47,686 nt of DNA from Candidatus Avilachnospira avistercoris (GCA_018714145.1 DVNS01000015.1:1-47686), one strand, 5' to 3'. Positions 24,956 to 33,475 are shown, counted from the stretch's first letter. The notes: a model not told the origin generated them from the sequence alone. A program made the numbers and translations.

Positions 24956-26200
24956 ATGAAGAAGGAACGCATATTTTATATAGACCTTATACGGGTCATC
25001 TGCATGGTGCTGATAGTCATATACCATTTTCCGCTGTCTTTTTATATGGGAGGCCGGGATGTGCTTCACGGCACTGCCAATGGAAGCTGGGGAGACCCGG
25101 TGGTCTATGTGTTTTTCATGATATCCGGAGCGGCGCTCTTTTCCACCTACGGAAGAAAGCGGGACTTCAGGATAGGTGATTATTATAAAAAAAGGATAAT
25201 GTCCATCTACCCCCTCTTTTATATAGCCTATGTCCTTGGCTTTATGTACGTCTTTTGGCAGAGGGGGAGCACCTATGATATACCGGCTTGGTCCATCATT
25301 TGGACCGTCATAGGCTTTGACGGCTATTTAAACAGTATAGTTCCTACTTTTACCACGGTGGGAGAATGGTTCCTCGGAGCCCTTATCATAATCTATGCCC
25401 TGTTTCCGCCCCTCCTTTATCTTGTGAGGAAGAAGCAGGCCTCATATCAGGAGGAGGCTTTGGATTTCGGCAAAGGTACTGCCGATACGGGGAGTATCTC
25501 TGGGATGAAAAAGGCATTTAAGGTCTGTCAGGACTCAAATACTTCAGAAAATGCCTTTGAGGTCGCTGATACAGGAGCCAAAAAGCCCTCAGAAAACTCA
25601 GAAAACCTTGAAGTTATCGATAAGAAAAAGGGCCTCTTGGCCCTTCTTGTCCTGCTCCTTGGAGCCCTGTATGTATTTATGTTCCACCCCATTAAGGCTA
25701 TCAGGACCACGGCGGATCCGGTGGTGGATATGTTTTTCTTCCTCTTGGGAGGAGTGCTTTCGGATAATGCGGGCAGCATCCTTGGAAAGCATCGGTTTAA
25801 GCTCCTTATCGCTTCCCTTGCAGGACTTTTGATATGGGTCTTTATAGCCCTGCCCCTGCCTTCTGGAGAGCTTGCGGGCTTTTCTTCGGAGCTTATAAAG
25901 GCCATGGCGGCAGTGCTCATCTTCATATTCCTGATGACTGCCTCTAAGGAGCTGGGAAAGCCTGCGCCTGTAAGGGGCGTGGTAAGACTTCTTGCACCCT
26001 ATGCCTATGGTGTCTTTCTGATACATCACTTCGTCATGACCGTGATATGTCAGCATTTCAATGGGGACCTGCTTTCCGGCAGGGACAGGCTGGTGCTACT
26101 CCTTCTCTGCCTTATGGGCGTAGCCTTCTTTACGGCTGTCATATACAGACTCAAGGCCTTCCTTGAGGGCCTCATCAAAAGCTGCATGGAAGGGGACTGA
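24956..26200 (+). CDS. Membrane acyltransferase (acyltransferase_3/OafA-like)
   Basis: A 414-residue protein with about ten hydrophobic segments. The N-terminal YIDLIRVICMVLIVIYHF carries the family's early R and H in the first membrane segments, and EWFLGALIIIYALFPPLLYL is the typical central segment. The family transfers acetyl or other acyl groups to surface sugars or lipids. Residues about 160-223 form a hydrophilic, Ser/Glu/Lys-rich stretch between two membrane segments that is unusual for the family and looks like an inserted cytoplasmic or external loop. Possible substrates include the polysaccharide made by the cluster at 39-47 kb, but that is distant and only inference. Confidence 0.87.
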   Translation: MKKERIFYIDLIRVICMVLIVIYHFPLSFYMGGRDVLHGTANGSWGDPVVYVFFMISGAALFSTYGRKRDFRIGDYYKKRIMSIYPLFYIAYVLGFMYVFWQRGSTYDIPAWSIIWTVIGFDGYLNSIVPTFTTVGEWFLGALIIIYALFPPLLYLVRKKQASYQEEALDFGKGTADTGSISGMKKAFKVCQDSNTSENAFEVADTGAKKPSENSENLEVIDKKKGLLALLVLLLGALYVFMFHPIKAIRTTADPVVDMFFFLLGGVLSDNAGSILGKHRFKLLIASLAGLLIWVFIALPLPSGELAGFSSELIKAMAAVLIFIFLMTASKELGKPAPVRGVVRLLAPYAYGVFLIHHFVMTVICQHFNGDLLSGRDRLVLLLLCLMGVAFFTAVIYRLKAFLEGLIKSCMEGD

Positions 26201-26325
26201 GCTCAGTCCTGCCCTCGTTCCGAGCCGGACTTGGTGGCCGAAGACAGCAGGAGCTGAGCTTAAGAGCCCATGGCTTAGGCGCTATCCTGAGGATAGAAGG
26301 AACTGCCAGAGCTCAGTCCTGCCCT
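26194..26325. repeat. Palindrome and 17-bp direct repeat between convergent genes
   Basis: A 16-bp perfect palindrome GGACTGAGCTCAGTCC (26194-26209) overlaps the acyltransferase stop. GAGCTCAGTCCTGCCCT occurs at 26199-26215 and again at 26309-26325, where it overlaps the 3' end of the EamA gene. CTATC/GATAG (26282-26296) adds another inverted repeat. Confidence 0.6.
26201..26259. repeat. Dispersed hairpin repeat, divergent copy C
   Basis: Stem GCTCAGTCCTGC (26201-26212) with GCAGGA-G-CTGAGC (26247-26259). The loop core shares TTCCGAG and CGAAGACAGC with copies A and B, while the stem arms differ but still pair. It lies between two convergent genes. Confidence 0.5.
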
Positions 26326-27185
26326 ATCTCATTCCAGATGGTAAAGCCGAGTATGAGGGCACCTCCTAAGAGCTGGAGGGCGCTTATGCTCTCCCCTAAA
26401 AACAGGGTAGATACTATGACCGCCGTAAGGGGGTCGATATAGCTAAGTATCGAGGCCTCCTGTCCGCTCAGGTCCTTGAGGCCGGTGAAGTACATACAGT
26501 AGGTCACGCCGGTATGTATGAAGCCCACGGTAAGGAGGCATACTATGCCGACGCCGCTCAAGGCAGAAAGGCGGAGCCCTCCGGTAAGGGCCACATAGGG
26601 TATAAGTATGACTATCGCGGCTATGAACTGAAGCAGGGTGCGCTGTATGCCCTCCACGTCCTTGATGAATTTATTGAGCAGGATGACCGTGGCATAAAAT
26701 ACGGCGGCAAGAAGCCCGAAGAGGATGCCTAAAAGGTCAGTGCCGTTTCCGCTTCCGCCTCCGCCCACGCCTATGATAAGCACAAGGCCGAGGGTGGACA
26801 TGACGAAGCAGATGACCTGCTTTTTTGTGAGCCGCTCATGAAAAAGTATGGGCGAGGCTGCGGTGACGATGACCGGAGCAAAATAATAGCTCAGGGTGGC
26901 AAGGGAAATGGTCGTATACTTGTAAGCTTCGAACAGGAATATCCAGTTTATGCCCATGGCTACGCCGGAGGCTGCCAGAAAGGGGACATCCTTTTTGATG
27001 CTCTTAAGGTCGAAGCCCTGCTTTGTCACAGTCAGAAATACGATGATGAGAAGTGCCGCAAGACATGCACGGCAGAGGGCAAGCTCTCCTGAGCTCAGGT
27101 CTATATTTCTTGTAAACAATCCCAAGGTACCGAAGGTGAACATCGGTACTGCGACCAGCAGTCTAAGCTTTGTCTGTTCCTTCAT
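26313..27185 (-). CDS. EamA/DMT family transporter
   Basis: A 290-residue membrane protein with ten hydrophobic segments in two EamA repeats, the standard drug/metabolite exporter layout. The first repeat ends near YYFAPVIVTAASPILFHERL (residues about 90-110) and the second near SYIDPLTAVIVSTLFLGE (about 245-262), both with the conserved Pro and Glu. The substrate may be an amino acid or other metabolite but is not predictable. The start at 27185 has GGAGAG 6 nt before it; an ATG six codons earlier is less likely. Its 3' end contains one copy of the 17-bp direct repeat. Confidence 0.9.
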   Translation of the reverse strand: MKEQTKLRLLVAVPMFTFGTLGLFTRNIDLSSGELALCRACLAALLIIVFLTVTKQGFDLKSIKKDVPFLAASGVAMGINWIFLFEAYKYTTISLATLSYYFAPVIVTAASPILFHERLTKKQVICFVMSTLGLVLIIGVGGGGSGNGTDLLGILFGLLAAVFYATVILLNKFIKDVEGIQRTLLQFIAAIVILIPYVALTGGLRLSALSGVGIVCLLTVGFIHTGVTYCMYFTGLKDLSGQEASILSYIDPLTAVIVSTLFLGESISALQLLGGALILGFTIWNEIGQD

Positions 27186-27291
27186 ATATCTCTCCATTTC
27201 CATTGCAATATTTTCTCATTTTATACTTTTTTTAAAAAGTGCTCAAGTCTTAAATTGACTTATTTTTGCTTATTATCGGCCCCGGCTGAGG

Positions 27292-27320
27292 TTGACATTT
27301 TCATGTATCTATTTTACAAT
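27292..27320 (+). promoter_or_regulatory. Promoter of the SRP RNA gene
   Basis: TTGACA (27292-27297), 17-nt spacer, TACAAT (27315-27320). Predicted start near 27327 agrees with the 5' end of the RNA as judged by pairing. Confidence 0.9.
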
Positions 27321-27325
27321 TAAAT

Positions 27326-27538
27326 CTCACGCAGCCGGGGAGATAGCGGTGCCCTGTATCTGAGATCCGCTTTAGCAGAGGTGATACCCTGCCGAGGGCG
27401 GTATATCGCATGGCAGTTCTTTCTTAGGGACGTTGAAGCCGGGGTCCTGCGCAATAGAAATTTGTGAACCGTGTCAGGGCAGGAATGCAGCAGCACTAAG
27501 CAAAACCTTCTATGTGCCGTGGGAGTGCCTCTGCCGAG
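27326..27538 (+). ncRNA. ffs: Signal recognition particle RNA (large Gram-positive type)
   Basis: The Alu-domain start GCGGTGCCCTGT (27346-27357) and the highly conserved S-domain strand GAACCGTGTCAGG (27466-27478), followed by GGAATGCAGCAGCACT (27481-27496), match bacterial SRP RNA. The 5' CTC-GCAG (from 27326) and 3' CTGC-GAG (to 27538) close the molecule, and TTTTT (27539-27543) follows as terminator. At about 213 nt it has an Alu domain, as in Bacillus and Clostridia, but is shorter than the roughly 270-nt Bacillus RNA. It binds Ffh to deliver nascent membrane and secreted proteins to FtsY. It lies near dnaX and recR, as in other Firmicutes. Ends are approximate. Confidence 0.93.
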
Positions 27539-27623
27539 TTTTTGAAGCAAGGAAACGCATGTCTTATATCGTTCGAAGCAGGGTGCGTGATTTTTTATTG
27601 TATTGATTTATAAAGGAGCAGAA

Positions 27624-28478
27624 GTGGCTGGAAGGCTTATAGACCCTAAAAATACCATAGAGCTCATAAAGAAGCGGGACTTCGGCTTTAAGAAGCGCTT
27701 CGGTCAGAATTTCCTCGTGGATGAGCGGGTGCTCTCAAGGATAATCGAGGGAGCAGAGATAACGAAGGCCGACTCAGTCCTTGAGATAGGGCCCGGCATA
27801 GGGACCATGACCGAAGCCCTCTGTGAGGCGGCGGGAGCGGTGAAAGCCGTGGAGATAGATAAGGAGCTGATACCCATACTATCGGAGACCCTTTCGACCT
27901 ACTCCAATGTAGAGGTCATAAATGCCGACATCATGGACCTTGACCTTAAGAGCTTATTCTTGGGCCCCTTCAAGGTGGTGGCAAATCTTCCTTATTATAT
28001 AACCACGCCCATAGTCATGAAGCTCTTTGAAAGCGGAGCGGATATAGAGTCGGTGACGGTCATGGTGCAGAAGGAGGTGGCGGAGCGTATGCAGGCCAAG
28101 CCGGGAGGAAAGGACTACGGCGTCCTCAGCCTTTCGGTCTCCTACTATGCCGAGCCCGAGATAATCGCCAATGTGCCCCCGAACTGCTTCATACCGAGGC
28201 CGGAGGTAAGCTCTGCGGTCATAAGGCTTAAGCGGCGCAGCGAGCCTCCGGTGGCTCCGATCGACAGGGAGCTTATGTTTGAACTCATAAGGGCGGCCTT
28301 TGCCCAGAGAAGGAAGAAGCTTTCCAATTCCGTGGCCAACTCCGGCGGACTTGGCTTTACTAAGGAGCAGGTGGCCTTGGCCCTCTTCGATATGGGACTT
28401 GACCCGATGATACGAGGCGAGAAGCTCAGCCTTTCGGAGTTTTCAGAGCTCTCAGACAGGCTGCTTGAGATGAAATAG
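27624..28478 (+). CDS. rsmA: 16S rRNA dimethyladenosine transferase KsgA/RsmA
   Basis: A 284-residue SAM-dependent enzyme that dimethylates two adjacent adenines in the 3' hairpin of 16S rRNA, a late step in 30S assembly. It shows FKKRFGQNFLVDERVL (residues about 23-38), the SAM-binding VLEIGPGIGTMTEAL near 53, NADIMDLDL near 101 and the catalytic VANLPYYITTPIVMK near 120. The start is taken as GTG 27624 because AAAGGAGCAG lies 2-3 nt before it; the frame extends seven codons further to a poorer TTG at 27603. It is 85 nt after the SRP RNA, possibly from its own weak promoter or read-through. Confidence 0.96.
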   Translation: MAGRLIDPKNTIELIKKRDFGFKKRFGQNFLVDERVLSRIIEGAEITKADSVLEIGPGIGTMTEALCEAAGAVKAVEIDKELIPILSETLSTYSNVEVINADIMDLDLKSLFLGPFKVVANLPYYITTPIVMKLFESGADIESVTVMVQKEVAERMQAKPGGKDYGVLSLSVSYYAEPEIIANVPPNCFIPRPEVSSAVIRLKRRSEPPVAPIDRELMFELIRAAFAQRRKKLSNSVANSGGLGFTKEQVALALFDMGLDPMIRGEKLSLSEFSELSDRLLEMK

Positions 28479-28543
28479 GCGCTGCCTGCGATGCCCCCCT
28501 GTACCTGCTTATATTATTTGCAGGCTGCTTATATCCGACCGAT

Positions 28544-28577
28544 CGAAACAAACGCTCACAGCTTCGCATTTGTTTCG
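28544..28577. repeat. Hairpin between ksgA and the radical SAM activase
   Basis: CGAAACAAA (28544-28552) pairs with TTTGTTTCG (28569-28577), 16-nt loop, no T-run. Function unclear; possibly a weak terminator of ksgA or an mRNA stability element. Confidence 0.45.
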
Positions 28578-28609
28578 CTTATGGCCGTGGCTTTATAAGA
28601 GGTAAGAAA

Positions 28610-29314
28610 ATGAAGATATGTGGATTTATGAAGACCACGCTCCTTGATTATCCGGGGCATGTGGCATGTACGATATTTACCGGCGGCTGTAATTTCCGCT
28701 GTCCTTATTGTCATAATTCGGAGCTTCTCAGGATGGATCTCCCTTCGGAGTATTCCGAAGAGGAGATTTTTGCGTTCTTGGAAAGGCGTAAAAATGTTCT
28801 GGAGGGAGTCGTCATATCCGGCGGCGAGCCCACGCTGCAGCCGGATCTTCCGGAATTCATACGGGAGATAAGGGAGCGCAGCGGTCTGGACGTGAAGCTT
28901 GATACCAACGGGACCTCTCCCGATATGCTCCGCAGGCTCATATCCGAGGGCCTTCTTTCCTTCGTGTCCATGGATATAAAGAGCGGTCCCTCAGGCTATA
29001 TGGCCATAGGGGGTTTCAATAATCCGGAGCTCCTTCGTCGGGTGGAGGAGAGCAGGGACATTCTCATAAATGGGGACCTGCCCTATGAGCTTCGCACCAC
29101 CGTGGTGGGAGGCATACATAAACGGGCGGACTTTGAGGAGATAGGCCCCTTCATAAAGGGCTGCAGAAGCTACTTCCTTCAGGCCTATAAGGAAAGCGAG
29201 ACCGTGCTGGACCTTTCTTCGGGCTTCACCACACCCTCAAGGGAGCAGCTCATGGAATACGCAGATATAGTACGGCCTTATGTGGAAAATGTAGAGCTTC
29301 GGGGCGTGGACTGA
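28610..29314 (+). CDS. Anaerobic ribonucleotide reductase-activating protein (NrdG-like radical SAM)
   Basis: A 234-residue radical SAM enzyme. It opens with KICGFMKTTLLDYPGHVACT and has the cluster motif GCNFRCPYCHNSEL (C-x3-C-x2-C, about residues 26-39), then GVVISGGEPTLQPDLPEF near 64, the SAM-binding Gly/Glu motif. These fit the TIGR02495 type of NrdG, which installs the glycyl radical on the class III ribonucleotide reductase NrdD. NrdD is not in this window, so the target is by family; a different glycyl radical enzyme remains possible. The start has AAGAGGTAAG before ATG 28610. Confidence 0.88.
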   Translation: MKICGFMKTTLLDYPGHVACTIFTGGCNFRCPYCHNSELLRMDLPSEYSEEEIFAFLERRKNVLEGVVISGGEPTLQPDLPEFIREIRERSGLDVKLDTNGTSPDMLRRLISEGLLSFVSMDIKSGPSGYMAIGGFNNPELLRRVEESRDILINGDLPYELRTTVVGGIHKRADFEEIGPFIKGCRSYFLQAYKESETVLDLSSGFTTPSREQLMEYADIVRPYVENVELRGVD

Positions 29315-29478
29315 GCGCTGATTTCCTGAGCAGGCCCATGAAAGCATATGCCCGGTACATAGTTTGAGCAGCATGGACTTCACATAAGGCATATAAGTAA
29401 AGACAGCTCAGGGCGGGAGGCCGAGCGGCCTCGAAACCTGAAGCAAAGCTTAAGATTTGCCGCATAAGCGTTAAAAGC

Positions 29479-29507
29479 TTGAATTAGATACTTGTAAATG
29501 TTACACT
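29479..29507 (+). promoter_or_regulatory. Promoter of phosphofructokinase
   Basis: TTGAAT (29479-29484), 17-nt spacer, TACACT (29502-29507), about 70 nt before the start codon. Confidence 0.6.
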
Positions 29508-29576
29508 AAAAGCGTATACATTTCTCTAAATAGGGGAACCTGATAATATTTTGAAGGTATAGAAAAGGGGTGCATT

Positions 29577-30656
29577 ATGATCAGAGTTGGATTTTTGACA
29601 AGCGGCGGTGACTGCCAGGCGCTCAATGCCACCATGAGGGGCATAGCCAAGGCACTTTATACCATGTATGACACAGAGGTGGAGATCATAGGATTTGAGG
29701 ATGGCTATAAGGGCCTCATCTACGGCGATTACCGCAAGATGCAGCCCTCGGATTTCTCCGGCATCCTTACAAGGGGCGGCACCCTGCTTGGTACGAGCCG
29801 CACCCCGTTCAAATACATCGATGTTCCCGATGAAAATGGGCTCAATAAGGTAGAGTCCATGAAGAACACCTATAAGAAGCTCAGGCTCAATGCCCTCTGC
29901 GTGCTCGGAGGCAACGGCTCCCTTAAGACTGCCAACAGGCTTTCCGAGGAGGGGCTCAATGTCATCGGTCTTCCCAAGACCATTGACAATGACCTCTGGG
30001 GCACTGAGGTCACCTTCGGCTTCCAGTCGGCTGTGGACATCGCCACCGCTGCCATAGACAACATACACACCACGGCAGCCTCCCACGGCAGGGTATTCAT
30101 AGTCGAGGTCATGGGTCATAAGGTAGGCTGGCTCACTCTCAACGCCGGCATCGCAGGCGGTGCAGATGTCATCCTGATACCTGAGATACCCTACAGCACG
30201 AAGAAGGTCATTTCCGCCATAAAGGAGCGCAATAAGGGCGGAAAGGCATTTTCCATACTTGCAGTGGCAGAGGGAGCCATCACCAAGGAGGATGCAAAGC
30301 TCGACAAGAAGGAGCTCAAGAAAAAGAAGGAAAAGGGCAAGGTATATCCGTCAGTCTCCTACGAGCTGGCAGATAAGATAAGCGAGGCCCTCGGCACCGA
30401 GGTCAGGGTCACGGTGCCCGGACATACCCAAAGGGGCGGCGTGCCCAATGCCTACGACAGGGTGCTTTCCACAAGGCTGGGCGCTGAGGCTGCAAAGTGC
30501 ATAAAGCGCGGAGAGTTCGGCGTCATGATGGCAAGGAACAAGCAGAAGATATGCACTGTGCCCCTTGCGGACATAGCAGGGAAGCTCAAGATGGTAGACC
30601 CCAAGTCCGACATCATAGCTCAGGCCAAGGCTGTCGGCATTTGCTTCGGAGATTGA
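29577..30656 (+). CDS. pfk: 6-phosphofructokinase
   Basis: A 359-residue cytosolic enzyme that makes fructose 1,6-bisphosphate in glycolysis. It has TSGGDCQALNATMRGIA at the N-terminus, GGTLLGTSR near 64, VLGGNGSLKTANRL near 102, GLPKTIDNDLWG near 123 (catalytic TIDND) and EVMGHKVGWL near 177. Glycine after the Asn (position equivalent to 104) favours ATP as donor, while Lys before TIDND (equivalent to 124) is typical of PPi enzymes and of the ATP-using group III; group III is the best fit. The usual GGDGS aspartate, a Mg2+ contact, is Asn here. The start follows AAAAGGGG; dnaX begins 17 nt after the stop. Confidence 0.93.
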   Translation: MIRVGFLTSGGDCQALNATMRGIAKALYTMYDTEVEIIGFEDGYKGLIYGDYRKMQPSDFSGILTRGGTLLGTSRTPFKYIDVPDENGLNKVESMKNTYKKLRLNALCVLGGNGSLKTANRLSEEGLNVIGLPKTIDNDLWGTEVTFGFQSAVDIATAAIDNIHTTAASHGRVFIVEVMGHKVGWLTLNAGIAGGADVILIPEIPYSTKKVISAIKERNKGGKAFSILAVAEGAITKEDAKLDKKELKKKKEKGKVYPSVSYELADKISEALGTEVRVTVPGHTQRGGVPNAYDRVLSTRLGAEAAKCIKRGEFGVMMARNKQKICTVPLADIAGKLKMVDPKSDIIAQAKAVGICFGD

Positions 30657-30673
30657 TACTTATTCAGGATAAT

Positions 30674-32266
30674 ATGGCTTATCAGGCACTTTATCGGCGT
30701 TGGCGTCCTCTCGTATTTGATGATGTATACGGGCAGGATGCCATCGTCACTACATTAAAAAATCAGATAATATCAGGCCGGATAGGCCATGCCTATCTGT
30801 TCTGCGGTACAAGGGGCACCGGCAAGACCACGCTGGCGAAGATATTTGCCAGAGCAGTGAACTGCGACCATGCGTCGGAGCATGGAGGGAGCCCCTGCAA
30901 TGGCTGCGCCGTCTGCCGCTCCATCCTTTCCGAAAGCTCCATGAATGTCTTTGAGATAGATGCGGCCTCCAACAATGGCGTGGACGATATCCGCAGGATA
31001 AAGGAGGAGGTGGAATACCCTCCCACCGAGGGGCATTATAAGGTATACATCATAGACGAGGTCCATATGCTCAGTACCTCGGCCTTCAATGCCCTCTTAA
31101 AGACCCTTGAGGAGCCGCCAGCCTATGTGATATTCATACTGGCGACCACGGACCCCCAGAAGGTGCCTGCCACCATACTTAGCCGCTGCCAGCGTTATGA
31201 CCTCAAGCGCATCAGGAGCGAGGTCATAGCAAAGCGCCTTAAGGAGCTCTGTGAGGCTGAGGGCAGGACCGTAGAGGATAGGGCTATAGACTATATAGCA
31301 AAGAGTGCAGACGGCTCTATGAGAGATGCCCTGAGCCTCCTTGACCGCTGCTTTTCGTTTTTCGCAGGGAAGGAGCTTCGCTACAGCGATACCCTCGAGA
31401 TACTTGGGGCGGCGGACATAACGGAGTTTTCCGAGCTCTATCGGGCCCTTTGCTCTTCAGACATAGAAAGGGCCTTAAGGATAGTTTCAGATACCGTGGC
31501 TGCGGGCCGGGAGATATACCAGTTTACCAATGATTTCATCTGGTATCTCCGGAACGTGCTGCTCTCCATGAGTGCAAGGGACGCCTCGGAGCTCATAGAT
31601 GCCTCTGAGGAAAATATGGCACGCTTCCGGGAGGATGCGGCCCTTTCCAAGAAGGGACTGCTCATAGACATGATGTCCCGGCTTGCGGAGCTTTCCAACA
31701 GGCTGCGCTTTGCAAAGGACAAGCGTACCCTCCTTGAGGTGGAGCTCATACGAATCTCCGCAAGGAGTACGGAGGAACAGGCGGCTCCTTCGGAAGCGGG
31801 CGGCAGGAGAGAAGCTCCTGCAGTACCGTCAGAGGGCGAGAACACCGAGTCTTCTAAGGCTCCAACAAGGTCTGAGGTTTCCAGTCCTTCAGATACGGGC
31901 AAGGAAACATGGGCAGAAGGGACTGCCTCAGCCGGCGGAGACAGCATCGCCATCATAAGGCAGAACTGGGGCGCACTGGTCTCCGGACTTTCGGCCTCGA
32001 ACCGGCATCTCTATGAAAATGCCTTCGTAAAGGAGGAGGGAGGCCGGCCTGTAGTCATATTCCGCAGCAGCATGAGTTTCAAGATAGCCTCCACCAATAA
32101 GGAGGAAAATGGGCTCACAAGGCTTTCGGAGCTTTGCCGTGAGGAACTGGGCCTCAGCCTTCGCTTCGGCGGCAGGGTGGCAAGGAGGGGAGAGCTTGAG
32201 GAAAGCATGGACAGCATCACCGATGAGGAACTGGCGAGGATAAACTTTCCGGTGGATATAGAATGA
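30674..32266 (+). CDS. dnaX: DNA polymerase III subunit gamma/tau
   Basis: A 530-residue clamp-loader subunit. It begins MAYQALYRRWRPLVFDDVYG, the universal DnaX N-terminus, then Walker A GTRGTGKTT (about 44), a zinc motif with CDH, CNGCAVC (about 64-80) and Walker B YIIDEVHMLS (about 118) plus SRC finger in ATILSRCQRY. The C-terminal third (from about residue 380) holds a Ser/Glu-rich linker and a tau-like domain. ATG 30674 is chosen by homology; the ribosome site (AGGAT) is weak and close coupling to pfk is likely. No A-AAA-AAG slippery site was seen, so gamma and tau are probably not made by frameshift. Confidence 0.96.
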   Translation: MAYQALYRRWRPLVFDDVYGQDAIVTTLKNQIISGRIGHAYLFCGTRGTGKTTLAKIFARAVNCDHASEHGGSPCNGCAVCRSILSESSMNVFEIDAASNNGVDDIRRIKEEVEYPPTEGHYKVYIIDEVHMLSTSAFNALLKTLEEPPAYVIFILATTDPQKVPATILSRCQRYDLKRIRSEVIAKRLKELCEAEGRTVEDRAIDYIAKSADGSMRDALSLLDRCFSFFAGKELRYSDTLEILGAADITEFSELYRALCSSDIERALRIVSDTVAAGREIYQFTNDFIWYLRNVLLSMSARDASELIDASEENMARFREDAALSKKGLLIDMMSRLAELSNRLRFAKDKRTLLEVELIRISARSTEEQAAPSEAGGRREAPAVPSEGENTESSKAPTRSEVSSPSDTGKETWAEGTASAGGDSIAIIRQNWGALVSGLSASNRHLYENAFVKEEGGRPVVIFRSSMSFKIASTNKEENGLTRLSELCREELGLSLRFGGRVARRGELEESMDSITDEELARINFPVDIE

Positions 32267-32487
32267 TAAGAAGTTCTAAGTTTTAAAAGAAGCTGCATAA
32301 GTAAGACTTAAGCAGGGGCCTGCCGGACACAGGTCATGAGCGGGCAGTCTCTCTAAGGGACGATGGAGCGATGGTCCAAGGAAGCTATAGCTGAGAGCTT
32401 AGGATATGGAATGTGCGAAATATGCTTTATCAGCATTAAATAATATAATATAAATAAAAGATATCAATAATAAAAAGAGGAACATTT

Positions 32488-32832
32488 ATGGCAAGAAGAG
32501 GAGGCTTTCCGGGAGGCATGGTCCCCGGAAATATGAACAATCTTATGAAGCAGGCCCAGCGCATGCAGCGCCAGATGGAGGAGCAGCAGGCTGAGCTTTC
32601 AGAAAAGGAATTTACGTCACAGGCCGGAGGCGGAGCCGTAAAGGTCACCGTCAATGGCAAAAAGACCGTGACGAAGGTGGAGATAGATCCCGAGGCCTGC
32701 GACCCCGAGGACGTGGAGACCCTTGAGGATATGGTCATGGCAGCGGTCAATGAGGCCCTTAAGCAGGCAGACGAGGCCAGCGCCCAGATCATGGGCAGGC
32801 TTGCCGGAGGACTGGGAGGCTTTGGCGTCTGA
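32488..32832 (+). CDS. YbaB/EbfC nucleoid-associated protein
   Basis: A 114-residue DNA-binding protein of the YbaB family. The first about 20 residues are Gly/Met/Arg-rich; then NNLMKQAQRMQRQMEEQQAE forms the N-terminal helix and VKVTVNGKKTVTKVEIDPEA the central sheet, with a C-terminal helix. It binds DNA as a dimer with little specificity. It lies between dnaX and recR and overlaps the recR start by one base (TGATG), the standard dnaX-ybaB-recR arrangement. A 221-nt AT-rich gap with -10-like TATAAT (32444-32449) precedes it, so it may also have its own promoter. Confidence 0.95.
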   Translation: MARRGGFPGGMVPGNMNNLMKQAQRMQRQMEEQQAELSEKEFTSQAGGGAVKVTVNGKKTVTKVEIDPEACDPEDVETLEDMVMAAVNEALKQADEASAQIMGRLAGGLGGFGV

Positions 32833-33449
32833 TGGACCTTTACGGAAGCCATATCAACAGGCTTATCGAGGAGCTTCAGGGATTGCCCGGCATAGGGCAG
32901 AAGACAGCCCAGCGATTAGCTTTTCACATAGTCAATATGCCCAAGGAGCGGGTGGAGAGCCTTGCTTCATCCATGGTGGAGGCCAAGGAAAAGGCCAATT
33001 ACTGCCGGGAGTGCTATACCATTACCGATGAGGAACTCTGCCCCATATGCAGAAGCGAAAAAAGGAACCACAGGCAGATCATGGTGGTGGAGACTCCAAG
33101 GGACTTGGCAGCCTATGAGCGCACAGGACGCTATGAGGGCGTATATCATGTGCTGCACGGAGCCATTTCCCCGATGCTGGGCATAGGCCCCAATGACATA
33201 AAGCTGAAGGAACTCATAAAAAGGCTTTCAGGACCTTCGGGAGAGCCCCTCTGTGATGAGGTCATCGTGGCTACCAACGCCTCCCTTGAGGGGGAAACGA
33301 CGGCCATGTATATCCTGAAGCTGATACGGACCTTGGGACTGGATATAAAGGTTACGAGGATAGCCTCAGGCGTCCCTGTGGGCGGGGATATAGAAAATAC
33401 CGATGAGGTGACCCTTGAGAGGGCGCTTATCGGAAGGACGGAGATGTAG
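32832..33449 (+). CDS. recR: Recombination mediator RecR
   Basis: A 205-residue protein. LIEELQGLPGIGQKTAQRLA is the N-terminal helix-hairpin-helix (residues about 9-28), CRECYTITDEELCPIC the zinc finger (about 58-73), then a Toprim domain starting MVVETPRDLAAYERTGRY near 84 and the C-terminal Walker-like strand. RecR with RecO/RecF loads RecA on gapped DNA. It is translationally coupled to ybaB and followed 26 nt later by the large TPR gene, which is probably in the same transcript. Confidence 0.97.
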   Translation: MDLYGSHINRLIEELQGLPGIGQKTAQRLAFHIVNMPKERVESLASSMVEAKEKANYCRECYTITDEELCPICRSEKRNHRQIMVVETPRDLAAYERTGRYEGVYHVLHGAISPMLGIGPNDIKLKELIKRLSGPSGEPLCDEVIVATNASLEGETTAMYILKLIRTLGLDIKVTRIASGVPVGGDIENTDEVTLERALIGRTEM

Positions 33450-33475
33450 GGATTTCTACAGGAGCATTCTAAGAC

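Noticed and set aside
30674-32266. Programmed frameshift in dnaX
   Set aside because: No A-AAA-AAG type slippery run with a following hairpin was seen in frame.
32267-32487. T-box or other leader before ybaB
   Set aside because: Some pairing is possible around 32305-32345, but no T-box sequence or convincing extended fold was found.
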